Shown one piece after another: positions 1 to 7,632 of a stretch of DNA of 64,000 bases. The notes beneath the pieces were generated by a model that was not told the origin of the DNA, did not search any database, and saw nothing but the letters and a program-made list of their open reading frames with translations. This stretch comes from DASVUS01 sp036388675 (GTDB lineage: Bacteria; Armatimonadota; Abditibacteriia; Abditibacteriales; Abditibacteriaceae): contig DASVRI010000025.1 of the NCBI GenBank assembly GCA_036388675.1, positions 66,144-130,143 on the forward strand. Reading direction: 5' to 3'. How positions within the stretch are numbered: the stretch's first letter is position 1; each line of letters starts with the position of its first letter. The translations under genes and the position numbers were made by a program.

Positions 1-258
1 ATCCGCGTTTTTTAACTGTTGCAACGCAGCCGATTCAAGTGACGCCAATTCCAGCCGGCTAACCTGGCTAATAACGTGTTGCGCTTGTTGAGCTGGCTTA
101 GTGCTTTGCCCGGTGCGTGCTGTACGAACCATGTCCTTTTTCTGCACTGCGCCCTGCGACACACCCTGCGCCTGCGCTGCGCTTACAGCCATTATTAGAA
201 TGATGGCCAGGGCCGCTCCGTTGACCACACACAGCGCCCACGCGCTTAATCTTCGCAT
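1..258 (-). CDS. Secreted protein, N-terminal part only (runs off the left edge)
   Basis: An open frame of 86 codons runs from an ATG at 258 to the window edge without a stop. The first 31 residues form a signal peptide: a basic start (MRRLSAW), a hydrophobic stretch (AALAIILIMAV) and a cleavage-type end (SAAQAQ). The visible remainder is Gln/Ala/Lys-rich and hydrophilic. A Shine-Dalgarno GAGGAG sits upstream of the ATG and overlaps a GAGTACTC copy at 263-270. The gene starts 23 bp after the stop of the prepilin-like gene, so the two probably share a transcript. No family was recognised. Confidence 0.6.
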   Translation of the reverse strand, partial: MRRLSAWALCVVNGAALAIILIMAVSAAQAQGVSQGAVQKKDMVRTARTGQSTKPAQQAQHVISQVSRLELASLESAALQQLKNAD

Positions 259-281
259 AATCGAGTACTCCTCAAAACTTC

Positions 282-1079
282 TCAAAATTTCGTAAATAAG
301 GTCAGGCCGTTTCTGGCAGTGGCGGTATCGTCGTCCAGGGGCAAGTTCGTCGGCTGGCCAGAATTAAGCTCCGGCGGCGCGCCGAACATTGCGTATGAGA
401 TGCGGTCACGACGCAAAAATTTGACGTGTCCATCGCAAAACAACAGGTTTGAGCCGTCGAAGTGAGCTTTGGCGTAGTAGGCGTGCGAAAAGGTAGTGGC
501 CTGAGCCGGGCTGCTGCCAGCAACGCGCAAGGGCCGGGTTTGCGCCACGCGATTGAAGTTGCGGTTTTCGTGCAGGTAGATAAGATTCGCCGGTTCTTCA
601 ATCGCGGCCAAGGCTTGCGAGTCGGTGATGCCGTTCATTAAATAGTTGGTGTTGCCGCCACCCGGAACGTTGACTTCGGTTGTCGGGCCGGCAGGGCCAT
701 CTGAAGAGCGTGGCTTCGCCGAAGGACAGACGTAAACCTGAAGATTCTTGACATACGGGAAGATGGAACACGCCCAGTTGCGATAAGTGTTCGGGTCGCC
801 TGCAACAGGTGGTTGCATCCAGCCCAGTGGCTGGTCGTAGCCGCCGAAAGGCACTTCATTGCCGGGCAGCTTCTCGTCGTAGTCCTGCGTGTACTGCATC
901 ACGCCTAGTCCGAGTTGCTTAAGATTGGACATGCAACTCGCGCGACGGGCGTTTTCTCGTGCTCTGGCGAAGACCGGGAATAGAATGGCAGCGAGTATTG
1001 CTATTATGGCAATGACGACAAGCAATTCGATGAGCGTAAAACCGCCGCGAGTGCGACCTTTCTTCAGTCCGACAAACAT
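282..1079 (-). CDS. Type IV prepilin-like protein with H-X9-DG motif (DUF1559 type)
   Basis: The 265-residue protein starts with a short basic leader ending in GG, then FTLIELLVVIAIIAILAAIL. This is the class III (type IV pilin/pseudopilin) signal, cut before F14 by prepilin peptidase, with the conserved Glu at mature position 5. The C-terminus has H-(9 residues)-DG followed by HVKFLRRD, the processing-associated H-X9-DG signature common in Planctomycetes, Verrucomicrobia and Armatimonadota. Such proteins are thought to be exported or assembled by pilus/T2SS-like machinery. The ATG at 1079 is preferred over upstream in-frame codons because GGAGGA lies just before it and the leader then has normal length. 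It is followed within 23 bp by a secreted-protein gene. Confidence 0.88.
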   Translation of the reverse strand: MFVGLKKGRTRGGFTLIELLVVIAIIAILAAILFPVFARARENARRASCMSNLKQLGLGVMQYTQDYDEKLPGNEVPFGGYDQPLGWMQPPVAGDPNTYRNWACSIFPYVKNLQVYVCPSAKPRSSDGPAGPTTEVNVPGGGNTNYLMNGITDSQALAAIEEPANLIYLHENRNFNRVAQTRPLRVAGSSPAQATTFSHAYYAKAHFDGSNLLFCDGHVKFLRRDRISYAMFGAPPELNSGQPTNLPLDDDTATARNGLTLFTKF

Positions 1080-1635
1080 GATGCTTCCTCCAAAATAGAA
1101 AACATTGACATTCCGGCCTGTAGCCGGTGAGTGACCGTTCGAGCGATCCCACATCGCAAACTCATTATGAGGCGATGTGCGTTCCCGACCTGGAACTGTT
1201 GCCCCAAAGCCGGTGTAGCCGAGGTTGATATAAACCCAAGCCAGGTTACAGCGAGACGATAAAAGTTGGGAAGAGGTTGAAGCCGGGAAACTCACCACAT
1301 GTGTTGGCGCAATCCGGGTACTCGTCAGCCGCAGGAATTACTCTGTGCAAGGCCTGTCCGGTCGAGAACTGGTTTGTTGCGGTGCGCCAAAGAGCCGATC
1401 GCGTGAAGTGCGCGAACTGCCTCTTACACAAATTGGATGAACGGTTTAACCTTCCAGGCTAGGGAAAAGCAGCGCAAGAATGGCTGTTATGTGAGCCTGG
1501 TGAACTACACTCTTGCGAGGTAGCAGTCGGACAATGAGCGATAATCGCTTTAAAAAAGAATTTCTAGCAATGAAGCTTTAGATATTATACCCGCTCGTGT
1601 AGTTTTAAAACATAAGATGGTTCATTATGACTTGC
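1080..1635. other. Intergenic stretch without a supported gene
   Basis: About 550 bp between two minus-strand genes. The short open frames on both strands have no ribosome-binding site or recognisable family. A minus-strand frame at 1246-1431 is Cys-containing but has no motif. A near-copy of the window palindrome, GGGTACTC, lies at 1318-1325. AT-rich sequence at 1540-1625 could hold the promoter of the prepilin gene or a terminator region, but no convincing -35/-10 pair was found. No riboswitch was recognised. Confidence 0.4.
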
Positions 1636-2241
1636 TTATGGCCGCTCGCCATAGCGCTCGCGCCACTGGCGGCGTAGTTTGGGCTCCCATTTGAGACGCG
1701 GCTTTCCCTGAATGCGACGCTCTCGCAAGTATTGGCGAACCTGGCCGCGCAACTGCACTTTCATCGGCAGCAACGCGTAGATCGCGTGAATGTGCTCGTT
1801 GCCTTTCCACTTACCACCGCTGCGGTAGAACGCGGCGAAACCCTGTTGCGCCAGCGCTTCAAGAAAGCGCTTGATGCGTGCCTCGTCTAAATCCCAGGTG
1901 CCGAGATCGACCGCCGCCGAGTACTCGATGCGCTGGCCACGCAGCATAGCAACGCCATCGCGCTTGTGATAACCCACCGAACGCGGATGATCGCCCAGGG
2001 TTTGTCCGATGCGCCACGGGTGAATGCCCGCGTTATTGCAAGCACGCATGAAAGCCTCGAACGCGATGGGATGCATTCCAGGTGGACGCTCCATGCGCAA
2101 TGGAGCAACCGAAAAAGAAGTTGGTAGTTGTGGCAGTGCGATGCGCGTTCCCGGCTGTGCCCAACGGAACAAGGCCACGCCAAGGCCAATTGCCACAGCG
2201 GCGCACAGCATGAACAGGGCTAAATCTCGCAGTCGGCTCAT
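1636..2241 (-). CDS. Membrane-anchored protein, possible M15-like (D-Ala-D-Ala peptidase fold) domain
   Basis: 201 residues. One N-terminal membrane segment (about residues 7-25) is followed by a soluble domain. The order GYHKRDG, then YSAAVDLG, then a helical segment and GNEHIHAIY recalls the metal-binding pattern of M15/VanY-like peptidases (SxHxxGxAxD followed by HxH near the end). This would place it in peptidoglycan trimming outside the membrane. The spacing is not canonical and the serine before the first His is replaced, so catalytic activity is uncertain. The C-terminal tail is strongly basic (RRRQWRERYGERP-like). It could also be a non-enzymatic wall-binding protein. Confidence 0.5.
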   Translation of the reverse strand: MSRLRDLALFMLCAAVAIGLGVALFRWAQPGTRIALPQLPTSFSVAPLRMERPPGMHPIAFEAFMRACNNAGIHPWRIGQTLGDHPRSVGYHKRDGVAMLRGQRIEYSAAVDLGTWDLDEARIKRFLEALAQQGFAAFYRSGGKWKGNEHIHAIYALLPMKVQLRGQVRQYLRERRIQGKPRLKWEPKLRRQWRERYGERP

Positions 2242-2291
2242 GGAGATTCTGACGCTTTTATTTGCGTGTGGGAACGCTTATTTGTGAGTAC

Positions 2292-2705
2292 TCAGGCATG
2301 TGTCATGCGTGCTTTGAAGAAAATCCAGATTGCTGCGATGACGACACCGATCAGCAATGCCATCAGACCGAGGCCAATAATCATAATGCCTCCCGAGCCA
2401 ACACCGGAGTTGCGGCTGTCGCTATAATCAATGCCGCCGCACAGACGAATGACCACGCAAAACAAACCGACAGCGCTCGCAAGCCCGATACGCGACAGCA
2501 TCCACCACGGGCTGCTCGTTGTCCACGCCAGAGGCACAAACGACACGAGTACTCCGCCCAACGAAAACAGCCACAACAGCGATTCAAGGCGCGCGCTGCC
2601 GGCCTCCGTCGGCGGTCGGTTCTGCGCGACAAGCAGCGAAACCGCTACGAAGAGCAATGCCCAAATCAGCTCCGGACCGAGAATGTAAGTGCTGTAGCGA
2701 TTCAT
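2292..2705 (-). CDS. Small integral membrane protein (4 TM), unknown
   Basis: 137 residues with about four hydrophobic segments (near residues 9-27, 43-60, 68-88 and 105-130) and a short basic C-terminus. No family was recognised. It starts 10 bp after the stop of the DUF3592-like gene on the same strand, so the two are probably co-transcribed. The start is the ATG at 2705; an upstream frame rich in Cys/Arg reads through the neighbour and is unlikely. Two GAGTACTC copies (2547, 2286) lie inside and just after it. Confidence 0.6.
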   Translation of the reverse strand: MNRYSTYILGPELIWALLFVAVSLLVAQNRPPTEAGSARLESLLWLFSLGGVLVSFVPLAWTTSSPWWMLSRIGLASAVGLFCVVIRLCGGIDYSDSRNSGVGSGGIMIIGLGLMALLIGVVIAAIWIFFKARMTHA

Positions 2706-2715
2706 AGAATAGTTT

Positions 2716-3177
2716 CTATCGCACCGATTGCAACATCTCGCGCAGAATGCCCAGCGGAAACACGACCAGCGCCGCAAGGCCAAGCAGCATCAAGCCGATT
2801 CCGAGTACTCCGCGCACCTGCCAGCCCCAGCGCGGCCCAGCCTGCGCCATTTCGACGTGACCGGGCAAATAGGTAATCGCCAATGTGCCGCCTTCGCGCA
2901 ACTGCCGCCACAATTTTGACGGCACTTTGATTTCAGTTTCGTGTGCCTGGCCGTTTGCATCTTGAAAAGCGCAGCGCACATAGTAGTTTTCCAGTCCACC
3001 CCACGAGCGATCTGCGGCCTTACGAAACTTTTTCTGCACCGTCGCATGCGTTGAAATTCCGGTGCTGCGCAGTTCGCGTCCGTTGCTCCACAAGCGCCAG
3101 CCAATGTACAGAAACAACGCGCCGAAGAACAAACCGCCACAGGCAATGAGCAAAAGCAGAGGTTTGGAATTGGCCAT
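2716..3177 (-). CDS. DUF3592-like membrane protein
   Basis: 153 residues with an N-terminal TM segment (about 5-27), a central soluble beta-rich part and a second TM segment (about 122-143). The central sequence (ATVQKKF..., YYVRCAFQDANGQ, then VPSKLWRQLREGGTLAITYLPG) fits the DUF3592 pattern, a family of two-TM proteins with a loop domain of unknown function. It is the first gene of a two-gene unit with the 4-TM protein. The start at 3177 gives an N-terminus directly before the first membrane helix. Confidence 0.65.
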   Translation of the reverse strand: MANSKPLLLLIACGGLFFGALFLYIGWRLWSNGRELRSTGISTHATVQKKFRKAADRSWGGLENYYVRCAFQDANGQAHETEIKVPSKLWRQLREGGTLAITYLPGHVEMAQAGPRWGWQVRGVLGIGLMLLGLAALVVFPLGILREMLQSVR

Positions 3178-3336
3178 GAATGCACCATTTTACCGGATTT
3201 TGGACAACTCACCAGGTGTCGGGGCGAAATTACAACGGGCGCGAAGCGACGGCGCCGCGCTTGCAGCGCTCTTGCAGGGCTGTGCGAGGCCATGCGAGTA
3301 CTCAAGCGCGGCGCCGTTTCGGTACTTACGCTGGCT

Positions 3337-4383
3337 TTAGGACTTCTTGTCGCCCAGTACCTCTTCAATGCGGGCAATCTCTTGTTCGTTGAAGGTGGTG
3401 TTTTGCGCGGCGGCCAGGTTTTGCTTGATTTGTTCGGGGCGACTGGCACCGATGAGCGCGGATGTCACGGCTGTATCGCGCAGCACCCACGACAGCGACA
3501 TCTGCGCCAAGTTTTGCTTGCGCTTTTTTGCGATTTCATTCAGAGCGCGCACTTTCTCAACTGTTTTGGCATTCACCGAATCGCGCGACAAAGCGCCCGC
3601 TGCGCTGGCGGCACGCGAATCGTCGGGCACATCGCCGCTCAGATATTTGTCGGTCAGAAGTCCTTGTTGCAGCGGGCAAAACGCGATGACACCCATACCT
3701 TCAGCACGCGTGGCTGGCAGCAAACCGTTCTCAATGCCGCGATTGAGCAAACTGTAACTTGGCTGATGAATGATCGGCTTGATGAAGCCGTGCTTTTCGC
3801 AGATCTCAATCGCGTCGCGTGTGCGTTGTCCGCTGTAGCTCGAAATCCCGGCATACAGCGCCTTGCCGCTGCGCACAGCCGTATCGAGCGCGCCCATGCT
3901 TTCTTCGAGCGGCGTCTCGGAATCGGGGCGGTGATGGTAGAAAATATCGACGTAATCGAGCCCCAGCCGCTGCAACGATTGATCGAGTGAGGCCAGCAGG
4001 TATTTGCGACTGCCGCCATCACCATACGGCCCCGGCCACATGCCGTAACCGGCCTTGCTGCTGATGATAAGTTCATCGCGCAGCCCGCCGAAATCTTCGC
4101 GCAAAATGCGCCCGACGCGCTCTTCGGCAGCACCCGGCGGCGGGCCATAGTTGTTGGCCAGGTCAAAATGATTTATGCCGCCATCTAATGCCGTAAACAG
4201 CATCTGGCGGCAGTTCTCGTGGAAGTCAGCTTCGTCTTTCAACTGGTTGGAAGCCGTTCCCGCTGCGCCGAAGTTGTGCCAGCATCCCAGCGAAATCGCC
4301 GGCAGTTTCAAGCCACTCGTGCCACAACGCCGATACTGCATCGCGTCGTAACGGTTTCTGTCGGGTGAATAAGAATCGTTCAT
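3337..4383 (-). CDS. Aldo/keto reductase, YghZ (glyceraldehyde 3-phosphate reductase) type
   Basis: About 348 residues with the full AKR barrel signature. The catalytic tetrad is visible: Asp and Tyr in FDLANNYGPPPGAAEE, Lys in IISSKAGYGMWPGPYG, and His in YHHRPD. The YGPPPG loop and GMWPGPYGDGGS segment are characteristic of the YghZ/AKR14 branch, which uses NADPH to reduce small aldehydes such as glyceraldehyde 3-phosphate or methylglyoxal. The C-terminal NADP-binding part (SALIGASRPEQIKQNL) is intact. Two ATGs lie three codons apart (4389 and 4383); GGTGG just before the second favours 4383. The gene stands alone, with REP sequence beginning 25 bp upstream. Confidence 0.88.
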   Translation of the reverse strand: MNDSYSPDRNRYDAMQYRRCGTSGLKLPAISLGCWHNFGAAGTASNQLKDEADFHENCRQMLFTALDGGINHFDLANNYGPPPGAAEERVGRILREDFGGLRDELIISSKAGYGMWPGPYGDGGSRKYLLASLDQSLQRLGLDYVDIFYHHRPDSETPLEESMGALDTAVRSGKALYAGISSYSGQRTRDAIEICEKHGFIKPIIHQPSYSLLNRGIENGLLPATRAEGMGVIAFCPLQQGLLTDKYLSGDVPDDSRAASAAGALSRDSVNAKTVEKVRALNEIAKKRKQNLAQMSLSWVLRDTAVTSALIGASRPEQIKQNLAAAQNTTFNEQEIARIEEVLGDKKS

Positions 4384-4408
4384 GACCACCAGTGTAACGA
4401 TGTTTCAT

Positions 4409-4557
4409 CCCGTAGGGGCGCACGGCGTGCGCCCTGAATGTATGACCCACCATATTCCCGGGTTAGAACATTCGAGCACCGCGTGCGCATAAACGCATGA
4501 AGTAAATGCGGTCATAATCACCGCAATGCAGGGCGCACGCCGTGCGCCCCTACGAGC
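4409..4557. repeat. REP pair (BIME) copy 1
   Basis: Two REP units in inverted orientation: GTAGGGGCGCACGGCGTGCG at 4411-4430 followed by CCC, and GGGCGCACGCCGTGCGCCCC near 4533-4552 followed by TACG. Each unit is itself a GC-rich palindrome able to form a hairpin. The spacer holds related AT-richer sequence (ATGTATGACC, AAATGCGGTCATAA) also found in copy 2. The repeat is near-identical to the sequences bracketing the RAYT gene at 4939-5451, which is the expected source of its mobility. Confidence 0.85.
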
Positions 4558-4780
4558 TTGGTTCGTTGAATGGCGGCAGTTCACCGATCAGACGCTGCGT
4601 TTCGAGTGAAACTGTCGCGACTTTTCCGATGAGGTCGAGAATGAACTTCGGCTCATCTTTACGATTCGGGTCGGAAACCAGACCCGAGCGCGCGTCCTCT
4701 TTGTCGCGGTAACTTTCCGACTTTAGCAACTGCAAATTGGCATGATAAGCGGCAATCGCCGGATGATTTTGAAATGACAT
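4550..4780 (-). CDS. Small hypothetical protein between two BIMEs
   Basis: 76 residues, hydrophilic and helical-looking, beginning MSFQNHPAIAAYHANLQLLK and containing an acidic/basic middle (SYRDKEDARSG) and FILDLIGKVATVSLETQRLIGEL. No family was recognised. Its stop codon TAG is formed by the outer edge (CTACG read in reverse) of REP copy 1, so the C-terminus was probably set by REP insertion. The reading frame has normal composition and lies between two BIMEs and next to the RAYT, so it may be a cargo or bystander gene. Confidence 0.45.
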   Translation of the reverse strand: MSFQNHPAIAAYHANLQLLKSESYRDKEDARSGLVSDPNRKDEPKFILDLIGKVATVSLETQRLIGELPPFNEPSS

Positions 4781-4794
4781 AATAGAATTCTAAC

Positions 4795-4945
4795 CGTAGG
4801 GGCGCACGGCGTGCGCCCTGAATGTATGACCCGCAATATCCCCAGGAATTGGAATATTCAAGCACCCGGCGTGCGCCCTGAATGCAGGAAATAAATGCGG
4901 TCATAACCACCGCAATACAGGGCGCACGCCGTGCGCCCCTACGGG
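4795..4945. repeat. REP pair (BIME) copy 2
   Basis: Same arrangement as copy 1: a plus-oriented GTAGGGGCGCACGGCGTGCG unit at 4796-4815 and an inverted GGGCGCACGCCGTGCGCCCC unit around 4920-4939. The intervening sequence closely matches copy 1 (AAATGCGGTCATAACCACCG), with an extra partial REP core (CGGCGTGCGCCC) at about 4868-4879. It borders the 3-prime end of the RAYT gene and supplies its stop codon. Confidence 0.85.
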
Positions 4946-5451
4946 CGTTGCGTACTGGTGCGGTTTGTCCAACGGTGTGGGTTTTCGTGGATGTAACGCC
5001 GCGTGTTGTTCAAATCGCGTTCGTCGCGGATGATGTGTTCCCAAAAGCTGCGCTGCCAGACGATTGTCGTTTGACCACGCTTCTCGTTGATGCGGCTGGT
5101 CGCTGCACTTTTAAATCCTGCCACAAGCGATGAAATCGATTTTGCTGCGCGCGGTGATGATGCCAACTTTGCCCCAATGTTATGGCGGATACAAACGATG
5201 GCGTGCAAATGGTCCGGCATCAAAATCCACTCGTCCAGTTCGATCTCGTTCCGCACTTGCGCAACGCGGCGCCATTCTTCCTCGACAATGCAACCAAACC
5301 GATTAAGTTGAACCGTGTTGTCAACAATGCGCGCAAAGACTTCACCGCGCTTCGCCGCGCAGATCGTCAGGAAATACCATCCGGCGTCCGCGTAATTGTG
5401 CCCCGCCAATCGCACCGAACGCCGATGATGTTTCTCACGATCAAATGCCAT
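4939..5451 (-). CDS. REP-associated transposase (RAYT, IS200-like TnpA fold)
   Basis: 170 residues. The N-terminal segment (SVRLAGHNYADAGWYFLTIC) and the HUH motif (MPDHLHAIVCI, with the His-x-His pair) are those of IS200/IS605-like transposases of the REP-associated branch. The middle (ISSLVAGFKSAATSRIN) and the segment VWQRSFWEHIIRDERDL...RYIHENPHRW also fit. These enzymes nick single-stranded REP hairpins. REP/BIME copies lie directly on both sides. The usual tyrosine-containing stretch (WQRNYYEHIIR in relatives, from memory) reads SFW here, so the nucleophile may be lost or moved. The ATG at 5451 is preferred because the longer frame starts inside a REP. The stop TAG is in REP copy 2. Confidence 0.82.
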   Translation of the reverse strand: MAFDREKHHRRSVRLAGHNYADAGWYFLTICAAKRGEVFARIVDNTVQLNRFGCIVEEEWRRVAQVRNEIELDEWILMPDHLHAIVCIRHNIGAKLASSPRAAKSISSLVAGFKSAATSRINEKRGQTTIVWQRSFWEHIIRDERDLNNTRRYIHENPHRWTNRTSTQRP

Positions 5452-5454
5452 AAC

Positions 5455-5538
5455 CCGTAGGGGCGCACGGCGTGCGCCCAAATGTATGAAATGAATGCGG
5501 CCACAATCAACGCATTACAGGGCGAATGATGTGCGCGT
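5455..5538. repeat. REP pair copy 3, right arm decayed
   Basis: An intact REP unit GTAGGGGCGCACGGCGTGCG at 5457-5476 lies just upstream of the RAYT start. It is followed by the BIME spacer (GAATGCGGCCACAATCAACG) and a degraded inverted arm (GGGCGAATGATGTGCGCGTTTACG) running into the stop codon of aspS. The decay of the right arm suggests that this copy is older or no longer maintained. Confidence 0.75.
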
Positions 5539-7353
5539 TTACGATTCGTCTTGCGCCACGACTTGCAAGGCCAACTCGCTCCAGCGCGATTCTTCAATCG
5601 GTGTCGGTGCGCCGGTCAGCAGGTCGCTGCCGCCGCTGGTTTTGGGGAAGGCGATGACTTCGCGGATGTTGCCGTCGGGGATGCCGGCGAGAATAGCCAC
5701 CACGCGATCGAAGCCGGGCGCGATGCCGCCGTGTGGGGGCGCGCCGTATTCAAAGGCATCGAGCATGAAACCGAAACGCTCCTGCGCCACGTCGAGCGGC
5801 AGGCCGATGACGTTGAAAATCTTTTCCTGCACGTCGCGGCGGTGACAACGAATCGAGCCGCTGGCCAACTCGCTGCCGTTGAGTACCAGGTCGTAAAGCC
5901 ATGCGCGCACCTGCGCCCACGGGTGAGTTGCGTCGCCCAGCGAAATCTCGCTGTTGAAACCGGCTTCCAGCAGCGGCATGTCTTCGGGGTTGGGCAAACA
6001 GAACGGGTGGTGCATCGCGTCGAAGCGGCCTTGCTCGGGCGAGAACTCGAACATCGGCGTATCGATGATCCACAGGAAGTTATAGGTGTTTTCCGGCACC
6101 AGCTTCAGGCGCTGCGCCATCTCGCGGCGCAAAAAGTCGAGCGACTGCGCCACGACACCGGGCGCATCGGCCACGCACATCACCAGGTCGCCGGTTTGCG
6201 CGCCGCAACGACGAAAGATTTCCTGCATCTGCTCGTCGCTGAAGAACTTGGCGACCTGCGACTTGATTTCGCTTTGGCCCAGCGCAAATGTGGCCAGCCC
6301 GCGCGCGCCGAAACGCTTCACCAGGTCGGTTAAGCCTTCGACATCTTTGCGCGAGTACTCGGCGCAGCCCTTGGCGCAAATCGCTTTTACCTGGCCGCCG
6401 GTCGCGACCGCGTTGGCGAATACTTTAAAACCCGAACCGACAGCGAGGTCGCTGAGATCGACCAACTCCATGCCGAAGCGCGTGTCGGGTTTGTCGCTGC
6501 CGTAGCGGTTGATGGCGTCTGCATAAATCAGGCGCGGAAAAGGCAGCGGCACTTCGACCTTCATCACTTCTCGCATCAGGTAGGCGAAAAGTCGCTCCGT
6601 GAGGTCGAGCACGTCGTCCTGTTCGACGAAGCTCATCTCAATGTCAATTTGTGTGAACTCGGGCTGGCGGTCGCTGCGCGCGCTTTCATCACGGAAGCAG
6701 CGCGCGATCTGGAAATATTTTTCGACGCCACCCACCATCAGCAACTGTTTGGAAATCTGCGGGCTTTGCGGCAGCACGAACGCTTTACCCAAATGCGTGC
6801 GCGTCGGCACCACGTATTCGCGCGCGCCTTCCGGTGTCGATTTCCACAAGAGCGGCGTTTCCACTTCCCAGAAGCCCTCGCCGTCCAGGAAGTCGCGCGT
6901 GCCTTTGGCCAGGCGATGGCGCAGCTCAAGAACGTCGCGCATCGGCTTGCGGCGCAGGTCGAGATAGCGATATTGCAGGCGCACGTCTTCGCTGGCGCGC
7001 GTGTTGTCCACGATCTCAAAGGGCGGCGTTTTCGCGGTGTTGAGAATCTCCACTTCGCGCGCCAGCACTTCGATGTTGCCCGTTGGCACTTTGGGGTTTT
7101 CCTTGCCGGGAAGGCGCGCCTGCACGGTGCCCGTTACGCGCAAACAGTACTCGGCGCGAATGCCCTGCGACGCATAGTGCAGCGCTTCGTTCAGGTCGCG
7201 GTCGACCACGCACTGCACTATGCCGCTGCGGTCGCGCAGGTCGATAAACATCTGGTGGCTCTGGTCGCGCACGACATTTGCCCAGCCGCAGACCGTGACT
7301 TCCTGGCCGATAAACTGCTCGTTCAAACTACCGCTATGATGAGTCCGTTTCAC
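5539..7353 (-). CDS. aspS: Aspartate-tRNA ligase
   Basis: 604 residues, the normal bacterial length. It charges tRNA-Asp (possibly also tRNA-Asn if non-discriminating) in the cytoplasm. It has an N-terminal OB-fold anticodon domain (VTVCGWANVVRDQSHQMFIDLRD), class II motif 2 (FQIARCFRDESARSDRQPEFTQIDIEMSF split by a few residues), the bacterial GAD insertion in the middle, and motif 3 near the end (GGIAPGFDRVVAILAG). The GTG at 7353 is chosen because GAGGA lies six bases upstream; the longer frame has a non-homologous 24-residue extension. The stop TAA lies in a decayed REP arm. Confidence 0.95.
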   Translation of the reverse strand: MKRTHHSGSLNEQFIGQEVTVCGWANVVRDQSHQMFIDLRDRSGIVQCVVDRDLNEALHYASQGIRAEYCLRVTGTVQARLPGKENPKVPTGNIEVLAREVEILNTAKTPPFEIVDNTRASEDVRLQYRYLDLRRKPMRDVLELRHRLAKGTRDFLDGEGFWEVETPLLWKSTPEGAREYVVPTRTHLGKAFVLPQSPQISKQLLMVGGVEKYFQIARCFRDESARSDRQPEFTQIDIEMSFVEQDDVLDLTERLFAYLMREVMKVEVPLPFPRLIYADAINRYGSDKPDTRFGMELVDLSDLAVGSGFKVFANAVATGGQVKAICAKGCAEYSRKDVEGLTDLVKRFGARGLATFALGQSEIKSQVAKFFSDEQMQEIFRRCGAQTGDLVMCVADAPGVVAQSLDFLRREMAQRLKLVPENTYNFLWIIDTPMFEFSPEQGRFDAMHHPFCLPNPEDMPLLEAGFNSEISLGDATHPWAQVRAWLYDLVLNGSELASGSIRCHRRDVQEKIFNVIGLPLDVAQERFGFMLDAFEYGAPPHGGIAPGFDRVVAILAGIPDGNIREVIAFPKTSGGSDLLTGAPTPIEESRWSELALQVVAQDES

Positions 7354-7632
7354 TGTGTTCCTCGAATGGTTTCTGAAATTGCCTGGTGGGTAAATGAAGA
7401 TAAATGCGTTGCCGCAGTTTACCATGTGACGCAGGAAGCAGTCGGCGGCTTATACGCTGACTTGAGCACTGTATAGGCGGCAACTCTGTTGTAACTTCAT
7501 GAAAAACTTCTGCGTGCCTGCATCGGGACGTGAGACGGCCCGTCTTTAGACGCCCCGGCTTTCGAAGACGCCCCGGCTTTCGATGTGCTCACTTGATCCC
7601 AATTGTCGGTAGAAAGTGTTGAGGATAGCAAC
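7354..7632. other. Divergent intergenic region aspS/EAL gene
   Basis: About 280 bp between diverging genes, so it should hold both promoters. It contains a short tandem repeat at about 7549-7582 (GACGCCCCGGCTTTCGA twice) and a small GACGG...CCGTC inverted repeat just before it. No confident -35/-10 pair or riboswitch was recognised. Confidence 0.4.

Noticed and set aside
101..295. Plus-strand frame at the left edge
   Set aside because: It is antisense to a minus-strand frame with a clear signal peptide and Shine-Dalgarno sequence, and itself has neither.
1246..1462. Cys-containing short frames on both strands
   Set aside because: No ribosome-binding site, family or conserved motif; probably non-coding.
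4399..5597. Short frames made of REP sequence (GARRAPLR and AHAVRPYG peptides)
   Set aside because: They are translations of the REP palindromes, repeated with each copy, not conserved proteins.
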